Counted from the first letter of the stretch, positions 18,592 to 31,826 are shown. The stretch: DNA of 64,000 bases from an uncultured bacterium (GCA_947169285.1 CAMVPB010000002.1:62001-126000), one strand, 5' to 3'. The notes: generated by a model not told the origin, from the letters alone. A program made the numbers and translations.

Positions 18592-19959
18592 TTAATATTC
18601 GCAGTTATTTGGTGTTCTAGGATATGGTATTACATCTCTAATATTGTCTACACCAGTTAAATATATAAGAAGTCTTTCAAATCCCATTCCAAAACCAGAA
18701 TGTACACATCCACCATATTTTCTTAAATTTAAATACCAATCCATAGTTGAATAATCCATACCAAGTTCATTCATTCTATTGACTAACTTATCATAATTTT
18801 CTTCTCTTTGAGAACCGCCGCATAATTCACCAGCACCAGGTACCTCTAAATCTACAGCAGCAACTGTTTCTCCATCTTCGTTTTGCTTCATATAAAACGC
18901 TTTAATATCTTTTGGCCAATTTTTAATAAATACTGGGCCATTAAAATATTCAGTAATATACTTTTCATGCTCTTTAGCAATATCCTCTCCATATTCAGGA
19001 GTAAATTCCCATTTAACATCAGCATTTTTTAATATAGTTATAACATCTTTATGATCTATTCTAGTAAACTTACTATTTACAAGTTTAGTTAACTTTTCAA
19101 TTAATCCTTTTTCAACAAATTTATCAAAGAATTCCATTTCTTTTGGACAATTATCAAGTACATATTTAACTACTGTTTTAAGCATATCTTCCATAATATC
19201 CATATCTTGTTCTAAGTCACAAAATGCAATTTCTGGTTCAATCATCCAAAATTCAGAAGCATGCGTTTTAGTATTAGAATTTTCAGCTCTAAAAGTTGGA
19301 CCAAATGTATATATTTTCTTATATGCAAGAGCAAATGTTTCTCCTTCAAGTTGGCCTGTAACAGCAAGACCTACCTTCTTCCCATAAAAATCTTTTGAAT
19401 AATCAACCTCACCTTTTATTTTATCTAAAGGTAAAGTTGTTACTTGAAACATTTGACCAGCACCTTCACCATCATTAGCTGTGATAATTGGTGTGTGTGC
19501 ATATACATACCCATTTTCTTGAAAATATTTATGAATTGCATAAGCAGCAACACTTCTAACTCTAAAGACCGCTTGAAATAAATTTGTTCTTGGTCTTAAA
19601 TATGCAATATCTCTTAAAAACTCTCTTGTTGGTCTTCCTTTTGCTTGTAAAGGATAATCACTTGGACAATCACCTAATAAAATTACTTTATTTGCCTTTA
19701 ATTCATAATCTTGAGAACCACTTGATTCAACAAAAGTTCCAGTTACTTCTATTGCAGATCCCAAAGCATATTTAGATACTTCATTAAAATTAGATAGTTT
19801 ATTATCGTAAACTATTTGTAAATGTTCTTGAGTTGTTCCATCAGAAAAATCTAAAAAGCCAAATTCTTTTTGATCTCTATTACTTCTAATCCATCCTTCA
19901 ACTGTTATTTCTTTATTTAAATGTTTTTTAGCATCTTTAAATAATTTTATTAAATCCAT
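18592..19959 (-). CDS. asnS: Asparaginyl-tRNA synthetase
   Basis: VEGWIRSNRDQKEFGFLDFSDG, FGPTFRAENSNTKTHASEFWMIEPE, GFGMGFERLLIYLTG, IPYPRTPNNCEY. Confidence 0.96.
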   Translation of the reverse strand: MDLIKLFKDAKKHLNKEITVEGWIRSNRDQKEFGFLDFSDGTTQEHLQIVYDNKLSNFNEVSKYALGSAIEVTGTFVESSGSQDYELKANKVILLGDCPSDYPLQAKGRPTREFLRDIAYLRPRTNLFQAVFRVRSVAAYAIHKYFQENGYVYAHTPIITANDGEGAGQMFQVTTLPLDKIKGEVDYSKDFYGKKVGLAVTGQLEGETFALAYKKIYTFGPTFRAENSNTKTHASEFWMIEPEIAFCDLEQDMDIMEDMLKTVVKYVLDNCPKEMEFFDKFVEKGLIEKLTKLVNSKFTRIDHKDVITILKNADVKWEFTPEYGEDIAKEHEKYITEYFNGPVFIKNWPKDIKAFYMKQNEDGETVAAVDLEVPGAGELCGGSQREENYDKLVNRMNELGMDYSTMDWYLNLRKYGGCVHSGFGMGFERLLIYLTGVDNIRDVIPYPRTPNNCEY

Positions 19960-19967
19960 AAATCCTC

Positions 19968-21215
19968 CTATATCATTGATAAATATTCAATCAATTCATC
20001 AAATTCTACTTTTTTATTTTCTTTAGTTAAATTATCTTTAACAGTAACATAATTTCCTTTAGCTTCATCCTCACCAATTATTAATATATAATCGGGATTT
20101 AAATCATCTACTAATTTAAATTGAGCTTTCATTGATTTATTTAAATAATCTGTTTCAGTAATAAATCCACTATTTCTAAGCATATCAACTATTTCGTATG
20201 CATATTTGTCTTGTCCTAAATTCATTACATATATGTCTACTTTATTATCAATAGGTTTTACATTTGCTTCATTTAATAATAAAACTAATCTCTCTACTCC
20301 AATTGAAAATCCAATTGCAGGTATATTAATCTTTCCAAGTTCATTAACTAAATTATCATATCTTCCACCACCACACACAACAGATGCATTACCAAGGTTG
20401 GAATCTTTATATACTATTTCAAATACAGTATCTGTATAATAATCAAGTCCTCTTACTAATGAGGTATTTTCTTCAAATGGTACTTCTAATACATTTAAAG
20501 CAGTTTTTAATATATCAAAATATTCTTTACTTTCTTCTGATAAATAATTTAATGTTTTAGGAGCGTTTTTAAGTATTTCATTATCTTTGTCTACCTTGCA
20601 ATCAAGTATTCTAAGAACATTAGTATTAAATCTATTTTTGCAATCTTCACATAAATTATCTAGCTTTGGTTTAAAATACTCTCTTAAAGCATTTTTATAT
20701 GCTTCTCTTGAAGAATTATCTCCCAAACTATTAATTTGTACCACCAAATCTTTAAGCCCTAAATCAGTAAGCATTTTATATGCTATAGAAATTACTTCAG
20801 CATCAAAGTATGGATTTTTAATACCAAATGCTTCTACTCCGAATTGAGTAAATTCTCTATATCTTCCGCTTTGAGGTCTCTCATATCTAAAAGCAGATCC
20901 ATAATAATAAAATTTATTTGTTTCTTTTGAATATAATTTATTCTCTAAAAACATTCTAACAACACCAGCAGTAAATTCTGGTCTTAAAGTCATACTTCTA
21001 TCACTTTTATCTAAGAAATCATACATTTCTTTATTTACAATATCACTAGATTCTCCTACTCCTCTTTTATAAAGTTCACTTGTTTCAAATGTAGGAATTT
21101 TAACATAATTATAATTATACATGTTTAAAAAAGAAGACATATAACTTAATACATATTCATAAGTTTTACCTTCTAACCCATATAAATCTAATGTACCTTT
21201 TGGTTTTTGTATCAT
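19968..21215 (-). CDS. hisS: Histidyl-tRNA synthetase
   Basis: KPKGTLDLYGLEGKTYEYV, FRYERPQSGRYREFTQFGVEAFG, VRGLDYYTDTVFEIV. Confidence 0.96.
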   Translation of the reverse strand: MIQKPKGTLDLYGLEGKTYEYVLSYMSSFLNMYNYNYVKIPTFETSELYKRGVGESSDIVNKEMYDFLDKSDRSMTLRPEFTAGVVRMFLENKLYSKETNKFYYYGSAFRYERPQSGRYREFTQFGVEAFGIKNPYFDAEVISIAYKMLTDLGLKDLVVQINSLGDNSSREAYKNALREYFKPKLDNLCEDCKNRFNTNVLRILDCKVDKDNEILKNAPKTLNYLSEESKEYFDILKTALNVLEVPFEENTSLVRGLDYYTDTVFEIVYKDSNLGNASVVCGGGRYDNLVNELGKINIPAIGFSIGVERLVLLLNEANVKPIDNKVDIYVMNLGQDKYAYEIVDMLRNSGFITETDYLNKSMKAQFKLVDDLNPDYILIIGEDEAKGNYVTVKDNLTKENKKVEFDELIEYLSMI

Positions 21216-21329
21216 ATTATCACTTCCAAACTAAATATATTATATTATTATTAGTTAAAATAGTCAATTTTAATTGTTTTAAAAGAAGAACTATGTTACA
21301 ATATAAAGTCATTAAGGAGAGCGGGTAAT

Positions 21330-22118
21330 ATGCAATATATAATTATCTATATTTTAACTGTAATAGGAAGTATAATTGGAGAAGTATTGGTAAGTTTTAA
21401 ATTGATAAAAGATACCGCAGATGCTGGTTATTTATTAGATAATGATAAATTAGGTGAATTAACTAAAAAAATAAAAGAAAGTACAGGCAATAATAACAAA
21501 CTATTGAAATTTATTCCTATAATAAATTTATTATGTATGTTAAAAATGTTAATTGATTATAATAATTCAAGAGAAACAATAATAACTCAATTTAGTATTA
21601 TGGGTGTATTGAAAGAAATGACAGAAGAAGAAAAAAAAGAATATAATAAAAGACCATCTGCTTTAAAAGCATTAAGAATAGATTTGGAAAGAGATTTAAA
21701 ATTGAATTTGAATACTACTTCAACTTTAGAACTTGAAAATGGTAAGATTTGGTATGAGAAATCAGAAAAAGATTACAATATTTTAAAAGCAACTGGATCT
21801 GCAGAAAATTTATCAAGATTTACTCAAGTAAATTTGATTGAAAATCACATTAAAAAATTAAAAGCAGAAGGTTTAAAAGTGTACGGAAATGCAGATACAT
21901 TTTTAAAAATTATAGATGAATGCGATAATTATAATCAATTGGAACAAAAAATTAAATCAGCAAAAAAACTTTCTAAGATAAAAACTTTACAAGAAAGTGA
22001 AATTAAAACAGATATTAACTCAAATTTAAAAAAAATAAATGAGTATAATGATGAATTTAAAGAACAAATAAATCAGGAATCAAAAACATTAGTTAAAAAA
22101 CTAGATCAACATCTATAA
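21330..22118 (+). CDS. Hypothetical protein with N-terminal hydrophobic segments (262 aa)
   Basis: ORF with RBS; TM then coiled-coil-like C-terminus. Confidence 0.6.
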   Translation: MQYIIIYILTVIGSIIGEVLVSFKLIKDTADAGYLLDNDKLGELTKKIKESTGNNNKLLKFIPIINLLCMLKMLIDYNNSRETIITQFSIMGVLKEMTEEEKKEYNKRPSALKALRIDLERDLKLNLNTTSTLELENGKIWYEKSEKDYNILKATGSAENLSRFTQVNLIENHIKKLKAEGLKVYGNADTFLKIIDECDNYNQLEQKIKSAKKLSKIKTLQESEIKTDINSNLKKINEYNDEFKEQINQESKTLVKKLDQHL

Positions 22119-22137
22119 AGAATCTTATTTATCAGAT

Positions 22138-22167
22138 GAAAAAACAGGTATTATTACCTGTTTTTTC
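22138..22167. terminator. Bidirectional intrinsic terminator
   Basis: gaaaaaacaggta-ttat-tacctgttttttc, 13-bp perfect stem. Confidence 0.75.
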
Positions 22168-22621
22168 TAACTAAACTATATACTCTTTCCAAACCTTCAG
22201 CAACTTTTTCTTCTTCAAATTCATGAGTTTCAAGGTATTTATAATATTCTTTTTCTAATCTTTTTAATTCTTCTTTTTCATAAGCTAAGTACATTTTATA
22301 ATCTCTCTTTACTTTGTCAGAATTTAAAACTTTTTTATACTCTCTTTCAATTACGTTGAATAAATCTTCCGGTTTAATATTTTTAACGTTTTTCTTATGT
22401 TGATATGGTGTATAATAGCAAGTTTCAACATCTAATATATATTGAAGTTGTCCATCAGATAATCCTTTTTTTAATCTATTAAAACATTCATCTATTACAT
22501 AAATTCTGTAATAATTATTTTTTAATAGATTTAAGTCAACATTTTCATAATCGTTATTTGGTATTTTAATACTGTAATCTCTCATAATTTTTCCTTCCTT
22601 TTGCAAATTATAATAGCACAA
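22154..22621 (-). CDS. Hypothetical protein; start probably 22585 (MRDYSIKIPNN)
   Basis: ORF; RBS AAAGGAAGGAAAA precedes the internal ATG. Confidence 0.6.
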   Translation of the reverse strand: MCYYNLQKEGKIMRDYSIKIPNNDYENVDLNLLKNNYYRIYVIDECFNRLKKGLSDGQLQYILDVETCYYTPYQHKKNVKNIKPEDLFNVIEREYKKVLNSDKVKRDYKMYLAYEKEELKRLEKEYYKYLETHEFEEEKVAEGLERVYSLVRKNR

Positions 22622-22673
22622 TAATTATTTATATTCAATATTATAAAATCAAAAAATATTCATATATTTAAAT

Positions 22674-23984
22674 ATGATTAATAAAATAAAAAATAATAAA
22701 TTTATAAAATCCACATTAATATTATTATTAGGTGGTTTTTTATCTAAATTTTTAGGTTTTATATTAAAAATAATAATAACTAGACAAATAGGAACAACTG
22801 GAATAGGAATATATAGTTTACTTGGCCCATCTATGGCAATATTCAATACGCTTGCTATATTTTCATATCCCACTGCAATTAGCTCTTTAATTGCTAAAAG
22901 AAATAAAAGTACTAAGAAAATAATGTTTTCTATTATACCAGTGGCAACTTTAATTAATATAGGATTGATTTTATTAATAATATTAATTGCTCCAATACTT
23001 TCAAAGTATTTATTAAAAGAACCAATTCTTTATTATCCTATTATTTGTATAGGATTAACTCTTCCTTTTATAGGCCTTTCTTCAATAATAAAATCATATT
23101 ATTGGGGGCATCAAAATATGGGACCCTATATTCTTTCAAATATAGTAGAACAAATAGTTAGAATAATTCTTTTAGTTATATTTGTTCCTAAACTAATAAA
23201 AATAGGGTTAGCTATTACAATATCGGTTATTATACTGGTAAATGTTATAAGTGAAACATCTTCTATAATTGTAATGCTTTTATTTTTACCAAAAGGTATA
23301 AAAATTAAAAAAGAAGATATTAGAATTGATAAAGAAAGCATAAATAATGTTATGAATATAAGCATACCATCTACAAGTAGTAAAATAATTGGATCTTTAT
23401 TCTATTTCTTAGAACCAATAATAATTACAAATATATTATCATTTGTTGGATATACTAAAGAATTCATTATCAATGAATATGGTATTATTAATGGATATGC
23501 AATGTCTTTATTGCTTCTTCCTAGTTTTTTCACTCAATCTATGTCTACATCTTTAATACCAGAATTATCAAAATACTATTCATTAAAAGATTATAAAAAA
23601 TGTATTAAAAGAATAAAACAAATAGTTTCTATTTCTTTAAGTATTGGAGTATTATCCACTTTAGTAATTTATATATTTCCAGATAAATTATTGAATTTAT
23701 TATTTCATACTACAGAAGGAATAAATTATATAAAAATTATTGCTCCTTTCATCTTACTTTATTTTATAGAGATTCCATTAAATAATTCATTACAAGCTTT
23801 AGGAAAAGCAAAAACAGTTATGAAAATAACTGTTTTTGGAGAATTAATAAGAACCATTAGTTTAATAGTATTTTCCTTCTTAAAAATTGGAATGTATTCA
23901 TTAATAATATCAATAATACTAAATTTAATATCTTCAACTACTCTTTATTACAAAGAAACCAAAAAATTATTTAAATTAAATTAG
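22674..23984 (+). CDS. SpoVB-like polysaccharide/lipid flippase (MATE/MOP superfamily)
   Basis: LLLGGFLSKFLGFILKIIITRQIGTTGIGIYSLLGP ... 12-14 TM pattern. Confidence 0.88.
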   Translation: MINKIKNNKFIKSTLILLLGGFLSKFLGFILKIIITRQIGTTGIGIYSLLGPSMAIFNTLAIFSYPTAISSLIAKRNKSTKKIMFSIIPVATLINIGLILLIILIAPILSKYLLKEPILYYPIICIGLTLPFIGLSSIIKSYYWGHQNMGPYILSNIVEQIVRIILLVIFVPKLIKIGLAITISVIILVNVISETSSIIVMLLFLPKGIKIKKEDIRIDKESINNVMNISIPSTSSKIIGSLFYFLEPIIITNILSFVGYTKEFIINEYGIINGYAMSLLLLPSFFTQSMSTSLIPELSKYYSLKDYKKCIKRIKQIVSISLSIGVLSTLVIYIFPDKLLNLLFHTTEGINYIKIIAPFILLYFIEIPLNNSLQALGKAKTVMKITVFGELIRTISLIVFSFLKIGMYSLIISIILNLISSTTLYYKETKKLFKLN

Positions 23985-24618
23985 ATTTTTTAATTATATA
24001 AGTGTCATTATCTTTATAAAAAGCATAAAATACATTTTTTTGATCTACATTTTTTTTATTTAAAATATCTTTTACCCATTTTTCATCTTTTTTTAGATAT
24101 TTTAAAGTATCTTTTTGTATAATGCCATCAAGAATTAAAGGAAGTGGATTTGAAGACTTAAGTTTTAAAAAATTATATTTAAATATAGATAATCTTCCAT
24201 CACTTTCAAGTATTGCATATTCAATATCTTCAATATTCTTAATTCCTTTAGTTCTAAGTTCTAAAAGTAAATCATCTAATGTATATCTTTCTTTTACCAT
24301 TTCACTAAAATTTATTTTACCTTGGGATATTATTAAAGAAGGTTTACCTTCCAATATATTTCTAAATTTGTTTGATTTCAAAGAGAGATATGAAAAGAAC
24401 ATTTCTAATATAACCAATATTGCAACTGGTATTATAGTTAAAAACATAGAATCTTGTCTGTTTTCAATACTCATAGCTACCAATTCAGACATTATTATAC
24501 TAATAACTAAGTCTTGTATACTTAGTTGTCCTATTTCCCTTTTACCCATTAATCTAAATACTAAAATAATAAAAAGATAAAAGAAACCTGTTCTATATAT
24601 TACAACTAAAAATTCCAT
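23971..24618 (-). CDS. DUF421 / YetF-like membrane protein
   Basis: FRLMGKREIGQLSIQDLVISIIMSELVAMSIE; GKPSLIISQGKINFSEM. Confidence 0.85.
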   Translation of the reverse strand: MEFLVVIYRTGFFYLFIILVFRLMGKREIGQLSIQDLVISIIMSELVAMSIENRQDSMFLTIIPVAILVILEMFFSYLSLKSNKFRNILEGKPSLIISQGKINFSEMVKERYTLDDLLLELRTKGIKNIEDIEYAILESDGRLSIFKYNFLKLKSSNPLPLILDGIIQKDTLKYLKKDEKWVKDILNKKNVDQKNVFYAFYKDNDTYIIKKSNLI

Positions 24619-24690
24619 AATATCACCTAGTATATTATGGATAAGTTATATTTTTTTTAAACAAGAATAAATATTAAATAGGGAGGTTTT

Positions 24691-25056
24691 ATGGAGAAAA
24701 TCAAAAGATATATTAAACCAATAATTTATTTTTATGTAACCTTACTTTCTTATTTAATTGTTATCACAATATTAAATTATTTTAATGTGATAAGCTATAA
24801 ATCAGTATCACTAATAAGTTTCATAGTTATAATATTACTATTTATGATGGTTGGTTTTATGGCAGCTTTAAAAAGCAACAAAAAAGGATATATAAATGGG
24901 CTTATTATTGGAGGATTTAATATAGTTTTATTTTTATTCTTAGCGTTTATACTTGGAACACATCCAAAATTAAATATTTTAATATATTTTTTAATACTGT
25001 TATTGTCTTCTACAATTGGGGGAATGTTTGGGATTAATTATAAAAATAAAGAGTAA
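24691..25056 (+). CDS. TIGR04086/YrzE-like small membrane protein
   Basis: Four-TM 121-aa protein, GFMAALKSNKKGYINGLIIGG. Confidence 0.6.
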   Translation: MEKIKRYIKPIIYFYVTLLSYLIVITILNYFNVISYKSVSLISFIVIILLFMMVGFMAALKSNKKGYINGLIIGGFNIVLFLFLAFILGTHPKLNILIYFLILLLSSTIGGMFGINYKNKE

Positions 25057-25064
25057 AAAACTCT

Positions 25065-26207
25065 TTATTTTATATTGCTTTTAAATTTTTTTTCTAATTT
25101 TTTAATTGGCCTAGATTTATCTTTAAGAATGTCACTTATTGACAAATCATTATGTATATTATATATAATTTGAGCTATTTCTTGTGAACAATCACATATA
25201 TGAAGCCATTCTTCTTTTTTGTATTCATTTGGCATATATGTTAAATTTGTAGTATATACTCCATCAAGAATCTTATTATTATAAAGTTTTTTAAATTCAT
25301 GAATTCCACGAGTAAACAATGCAAAGGTAACTATTACATAGATATGTTCTATTCCTCTATCATGAAGTTCATTAATTACATCCAACATACTTCCCCCACT
25401 AGATATCATGTCATCTGTTACAATTGCAGTTTTACCTTTTAAATTATTGTTTCCACAATAATCATGTGCTATTACTGGGTATTTTCCATTAACTAAATGG
25501 TTATAATCTCTTTGTTTTATAAAGCTTCCAGCTTCTCTATTTATAAATTCAGAATTAAATGAATTTAAATATACATTTCTTCTTCCGGTTGCACCTGTAT
25601 CAGGAGCAACAAACACTAAATTTTCAAGTTGTTCTTTAGGCGTGTTTTCTATAAAATCATCAAGTATTGTGTTAGTAGCATAAAAATTATTAAATTCCAT
25701 ATATTGTATTGCGTGTTCAACACCTTGATCATGTGCATCAAATGTTATAAAACTTTTGATTTTAGCTAAATTATCAAGTTCTCTCAAATTAGCACCACAA
25801 GCTAAATTTTCCCTTGTATTTCTCCTGTGTTGACGCCCAGCAAATAAAAGTGGCATGATTATATTAATGTTTTCGGCATGACAATTACTAGCTCCAATAC
25901 CATCTTTTAATTGCATCATTAAATCATTTGGACTAGTATGATTTATAAACCCTCTCATTGTATATTCAATACTATAATTTCCTATATCAGTAAGTAAGAA
26001 TAAATCTTTTCCTCTAACTGTTGAATTAATTTCAACTTTTAAATGACCATCATCAAAAAAATTTTCTTTAATTGGAACAATAAAAGTATATTTATTGTTA
26101 TCATAACCATATAAATTTAGTAGATGTTCATCAACCTTTTGGCCCAATTCTAATGCGCTTTTAAAAACTATTAATCTAAGTTTTTCTTTTTCTAATTCAT
26201 TTTTCAT
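25065..26207 (-). CDS. Divergent ribose-phosphate pyrophosphokinase-like phosphoribosyltransferase-fold protein
   Basis: FAGRQHRRNTRENLACGANL, ITFDAHDQG, KGKTAIVTDDMISSGGSMLDVINEL (PRPP loop). Confidence 0.8.
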   Translation of the reverse strand: MKNELEKEKLRLIVFKSALELGQKVDEHLLNLYGYDNNKYTFIVPIKENFFDDGHLKVEINSTVRGKDLFLLTDIGNYSIEYTMRGFINHTSPNDLMMQLKDGIGASNCHAENINIIMPLLFAGRQHRRNTRENLACGANLRELDNLAKIKSFITFDAHDQGVEHAIQYMEFNNFYATNTILDDFIENTPKEQLENLVFVAPDTGATGRRNVYLNSFNSEFINREAGSFIKQRDYNHLVNGKYPVIAHDYCGNNNLKGKTAIVTDDMISSGGSMLDVINELHDRGIEHIYVIVTFALFTRGIHEFKKLYNNKILDGVYTTNLTYMPNEYKKEEWLHICDCSQEIAQIIYNIHNDLSISDILKDKSRPIKKLEKKFKSNIK

Positions 26208-26262
26208 ATTTACCTCTTAATTTCATTATACATAATATAATATAAAATAAAAAGCCATATAA

Positions 26263-26637
26263 TTAATATACAGTTTTTTTTAGAATATACTTGTCTTTTT
26301 CAATTGAAAAATTATAATTTTTATTTTCTTTGTTACTATTTTCTATATAAGAACATTTTTTAAAAAATGATAGTGACGTAAAAAAAGTAGTGAAAACAAG
26401 CACAAATATTATAGCTTTAATTTTTGCTATTTTTTTGATTTCTAATTCTTTAATTTTAATTTTTTCATCAATTATTGATAAATCTTTTAAATATATTGCT
26501 TCTTGCTTTAACTCATCGCTTGTTTCTTTCCCTTGAATTGACCATCTTAAAGAATACAATTTGTTATTTAATTTTTTCTTTTCCTCTTGTAGAGTTTTTA
26601 GATCACTAATAATTGCAAGTTTTTCAAAACTAAACAT
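26263..26637 (-). CDS. Hypothetical coiled-coil plus single-TM protein
   Basis: N-terminal charged coiled coil, TM segment IAKIKAIIFVLVFTTFFTSLSFF. Confidence 0.55.
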   Translation of the reverse strand: MFSFEKLAIISDLKTLQEEKKKLNNKLYSLRWSIQGKETSDELKQEAIYLKDLSIIDEKIKIKELEIKKIAKIKAIIFVLVFTTFFTSLSFFKKCSYIENSNKENKNYNFSIEKDKYILKKTVY

Positions 26638-26668
26638 TTTTATTTTCTCCTTTACTAATATAACTAAA

Positions 26669-26839
26669 TTAATTATTATTAATTTTTTTCAAAATTTTAG
26701 ATTCTATTTTTTTAATGTATGGGTAATAATTTTCATCACTAAAAGCTATTTCTAATTCTTTTTGCCTTAAATCATGGTTTTCAAGTTCTTCTTTTGACAT
26801 TTTATTTTCTTTTCCCTTGTATTCTTTTTTACCTTTCAT
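26669..26839 (-). CDS. Small charged protein (56 aa), not in supplied ORF track
   Basis: MKGKKEYKGKENKMSKEELENHDLRQKELEIAFSDENYYPYIKKIESKILKKINNN*; RBS GAGGTAAAT. Confidence 0.5.
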   Translation of the reverse strand: MKGKKEYKGKENKMSKEELENHDLRQKELEIAFSDENYYPYIKKIESKILKKINNN

Positions 26840-26899
26840 ATTTACCTCTTAACTAACAAGATAATTTTATCATTTTATTAAACAAAAAGATAGAAAAAT

Positions 26900-27073
26900 C
26901 TATCTTTTTAGTGTTTTAGTTTTAACAGATGATTCAATATTATCAGAATATGATTTAGAATCCTCTTCATTTTTTTCTATTGTTTCTTTAATACCCATAC
27001 CAATCATAAAAGATGTTCCTAAAATACCTACTGCTATAAGTATAGATATTAATACTTTTTCTGCTTTTCCCAT
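26900..27073 (-). CDS. Small single-TM protein (57 aa), not in supplied ORF track
   Basis: MGKAEKVLISILIAVGILGTSFMIGMGIKETIEKNEEDSKSYSDNIESSVKTKTLKR*; RBS AGAAAGGAATTTATA. Confidence 0.55.
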   Translation of the reverse strand: MGKAEKVLISILIAVGILGTSFMIGMGIKETIEKNEEDSKSYSDNIESSVKTKTLKR

Positions 27074-27124
27074 TATAAATTCCTTTCTAATTACTAAATA
27101 TTATAATACTTTTTTAAAAATAAG

Positions 27125-29138
<2,014 letters not shown>

Positions 29139-29140
29139 AG

Positions 29141-30019
29141 TTACCTCCTATAAATAGATAAAAAATCTATTATTTTTTTATCTAGTTCAATAACTTTTGG
29201 TTTATTTTTATTAAATTTAATAATCAATAAATCATTATCTAAGCTATTCTTTATTTTTCCAATGTTATTTTCTTCAAATACATCACTCATTATATTTATC
29301 ATTTTTTCTGTTTCATTAGATATTTTTGTTTTTTTCTTTTTCTTAAAAAATAATGCTTCAATTATACCGTTCATTACTTTTTCTAATTGTTTAGTAGTAA
29401 GACCAACTTTTACATTTCTTACTTCAACTATTTTTTTATTTAAATAATTAACTGCTACATATTTACTTCCAACATTTTTTTGAAATTCAAGATATTCTCC
29501 AAAATCAAATTTATTTACTAATTGTTTATATACATTCTCATCAAATAAATTTGAATTTTCATCTAAAAACAATAATAATCTTTTATGAGATTCATTTAAA
29601 TCTTCTACATCATATTGATTAAAATTCATATGAAGTCCGCAATTATGTTCTTTATCAAATAGAAGCGAACCATCACTAAATTTAATTATTTGCATTAATG
29701 TTGTATATATTTTTTTTATTTCACTAATAGGTAATGGATCTAACACAATTTCAAAAGAATAATTTCCAATTATTGTTCCATCATGAGTGAAATATCCATT
29801 ATCTCCAACTAAAGATATTATTTTCTTTAATAGATTTCTTATAAATGTATATCTTTCTCTTTCATAATTAACAGATATTTCAATTTCTAGACCAATATAA
29901 TCATATTTAACTCTTTTTTTAATTCTGTCTATTCCATAACAAGGTTTGACATCCAATAATTCATCATATCTTTTTATAAAATCAATTTCTTCAATCATTT
30001 TTTTCCTCCCTTTCATCAA
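29141..30019 (-). CDS. Putative amidoligase (Amidoligase_2 / COOH-NH2 ligase superfamily-like)
   Basis: [44 protein letters not shown]: GxExE ... SxEIV ... CGxHxx pattern. Confidence 0.65.
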   Translation of the reverse strand: MMKGRKKMIEEIDFIKRYDELLDVKPCYGIDRIKKRVKYDYIGLEIEISVNYERERYTFIRNLLKKIISLVGDNGYFTHDGTIIGNYSFEIVLDPLPISEIKKIYTTLMQIIKFSDGSLLFDKEHNCGLHMNFNQYDVEDLNESHKRLLLFLDENSNLFDENVYKQLVNKFDFGEYLEFQKNVGSKYVAVNYLNKKIVEVRNVKVGLTTKQLEKVMNGIIEALFFKKKKKTKISNETEKMINIMSDVFEENNIGKIKNSLDNDLLIIKFNKNKPKVIELDKKIIDFLSIYRR

Positions 30020-31685
30020 TTATTTCTTTTAATGCATTAATTGTCTTGTTAAATTTAATTGGCATACATTTTAAATTTCTATAGTTTCTATTTATTTCAA
30101 GTTGAATAGCATTTACATTCTCACATTTATCACTAATATAGCTACTTATTCTTCTTTCACTTTTAGCAGCAAATTTATTATCTATTAAAATTTCTTTTTT
30201 ATAATATTTATTAAAAGAATTTTTAATTAATTCAATAAATTTCTTACTAGAATTTTTATAACTGTTACATCCTATTTCTAAAGAATAATCATTATTTTTA
30301 TCAAGGCCATGTATATCTATTAAATATTTAATATTATTTTCTTTAATATATTTTGATAATTCTTTTTTATATTCTGAATCATTATCATAATTAGGATCAT
30401 TCTTACTATCTTTATAAGTATAAATTACATGAGAGTTTGTAAGTATTCCTAATATTTTAGCAATTTTACTCGTATTATTTTCATTCACTTTAATTTTATT
30501 ATTTCTAAAGTGTTTATATGCATGTGGTGCTGATAATATTATATTATTATTTCCTTTATCTATTTTGAAATAATCATAAGTTTTATAATTTTCTTTATTA
30601 TTTTTATAATTTTTTAAAATATTTTTATATACTCCTTTTATGTTAGCGTTATTAATAAACATTGCATCTCCGAATGAGAAAAATTTATACTTTTCTTTGA
30701 CTGCTTCTTTATATGCATTCATTATATTTTTTCTGCCAGCTAAAGCACATACTAGCATTATAAGAGTACTTTTTGGTAAGTGAAAATTTGTTATTAAGGC
30801 ATCTATTGCTTTAAAATGATAACCCGGGTATATAAATATATTTGTTTCTTCTTTTGTTTCTTTAAACTTTTTATATTTTGTAAAATTACTTTCTAATGTT
30901 CTTAAAGATGTTGTTCCTACACTTATAATTCTTTTACCTAATTTTTTAGCTTCATTTAGTTTTTTAGCAGTATATTCATCTATTTCATAGTATTCACTAT
31001 GCATATCATGGCTTCTTATATCATCTTCAGATACAGGCCTAAAAGTTCCAAGGCCAACATGAAGAGTAACATATAAAATTTCTACTCCTTTTTCTTTTAA
31101 TTTTAAAAGTAATTCTTTTGTAAAATGAAGCCCTGCAGTTGGAGCAGCAGCACTTCCTAATACACTAGCATACACTGTTTGATATCTATTATTATCTTTT
31201 AAAGTCTTGTGTATATAAGGTGGTAAAGGCATTGCTCCAATACGTTCTAATATTTCTATAAATACCCCTTTATAATTAAATTTAATATGAGTTATACCAT
31301 CTTTTAAAATATCTATTACTTCCCCACTTAATTCATCACTATAATTAATTATGGTACCTTTTTTTAATCTTTTTTGAGGAGATGTTAAACATTGCCAAAG
31401 ATCATTATCAATTTCTTTTAATAAAAGAGTTTCAATTTTAGCACCCGTTTCACTTTTAACTCCAAATATTCTAGAGGGTAAAACTTTAGTGTTATTGAGT
31501 ACTAAAACATCATTAGAATTTAAATAATTAACTATGTCATCAAATCTTTTATGTTCAATATTACCAGTTATTCTATCAAGCACTAAAAGCCTAGAATGAC
31601 TTCTTTCTTTTATAGGTGTTTGAGCTATCAACTCTTCTGGTAAATAATAATCATAGTAATCAGTTGAATACTTATTCTTTTCCAT
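29991..31685 (-). CDS. queA: QueA (S-adenosylmethionine:tRNA ribosyltransferase-isomerase) fused to C-terminal N-formylglutamate amidohydrolase-like domain
   Basis: [58 protein letters not shown] end of QueA; then about 220 extra aa with [44 protein letters not shown]. Confidence 0.9.
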   Translation of the reverse strand: MEKNKYSTDYYDYYLPEELIAQTPIKERSHSRLLVLDRITGNIEHKRFDDIVNYLNSNDVLVLNNTKVLPSRIFGVKSETGAKIETLLLKEIDNDLWQCLTSPQKRLKKGTIINYSDELSGEVIDILKDGITHIKFNYKGVFIEILERIGAMPLPPYIHKTLKDNNRYQTVYASVLGSAAAPTAGLHFTKELLLKLKEKGVEILYVTLHVGLGTFRPVSEDDIRSHDMHSEYYEIDEYTAKKLNEAKKLGKRIISVGTTSLRTLESNFTKYKKFKETKEETNIFIYPGYHFKAIDALITNFHLPKSTLIMLVCALAGRKNIMNAYKEAVKEKYKFFSFGDAMFINNANIKGVYKNILKNYKNNKENYKTYDYFKIDKGNNNIILSAPHAYKHFRNNKIKVNENNTSKIAKILGILTNSHVIYTYKDSKNDPNYDNDSEYKKELSKYIKENNIKYLIDIHGLDKNNDYSLEIGCNSYKNSSKKFIELIKNSFNKYYKKEILIDNKFAAKSERRISSYISDKCENVNAIQLEINRNYRNLKCMPIKFNKTINALKEIIDEREEKND

Positions 31686-31826
31686 AATTATCCCCTCTTT
31701 AAAATGTCTTTTATATTATACATTATTTTTATTAAAAGTCCATAGTTTTATTATATATTTTAAATTAAAATATAAATTATTAATTTATATTATTTACACC
31801 ATTTTAACAAAAATAAAAAAAGAGTT

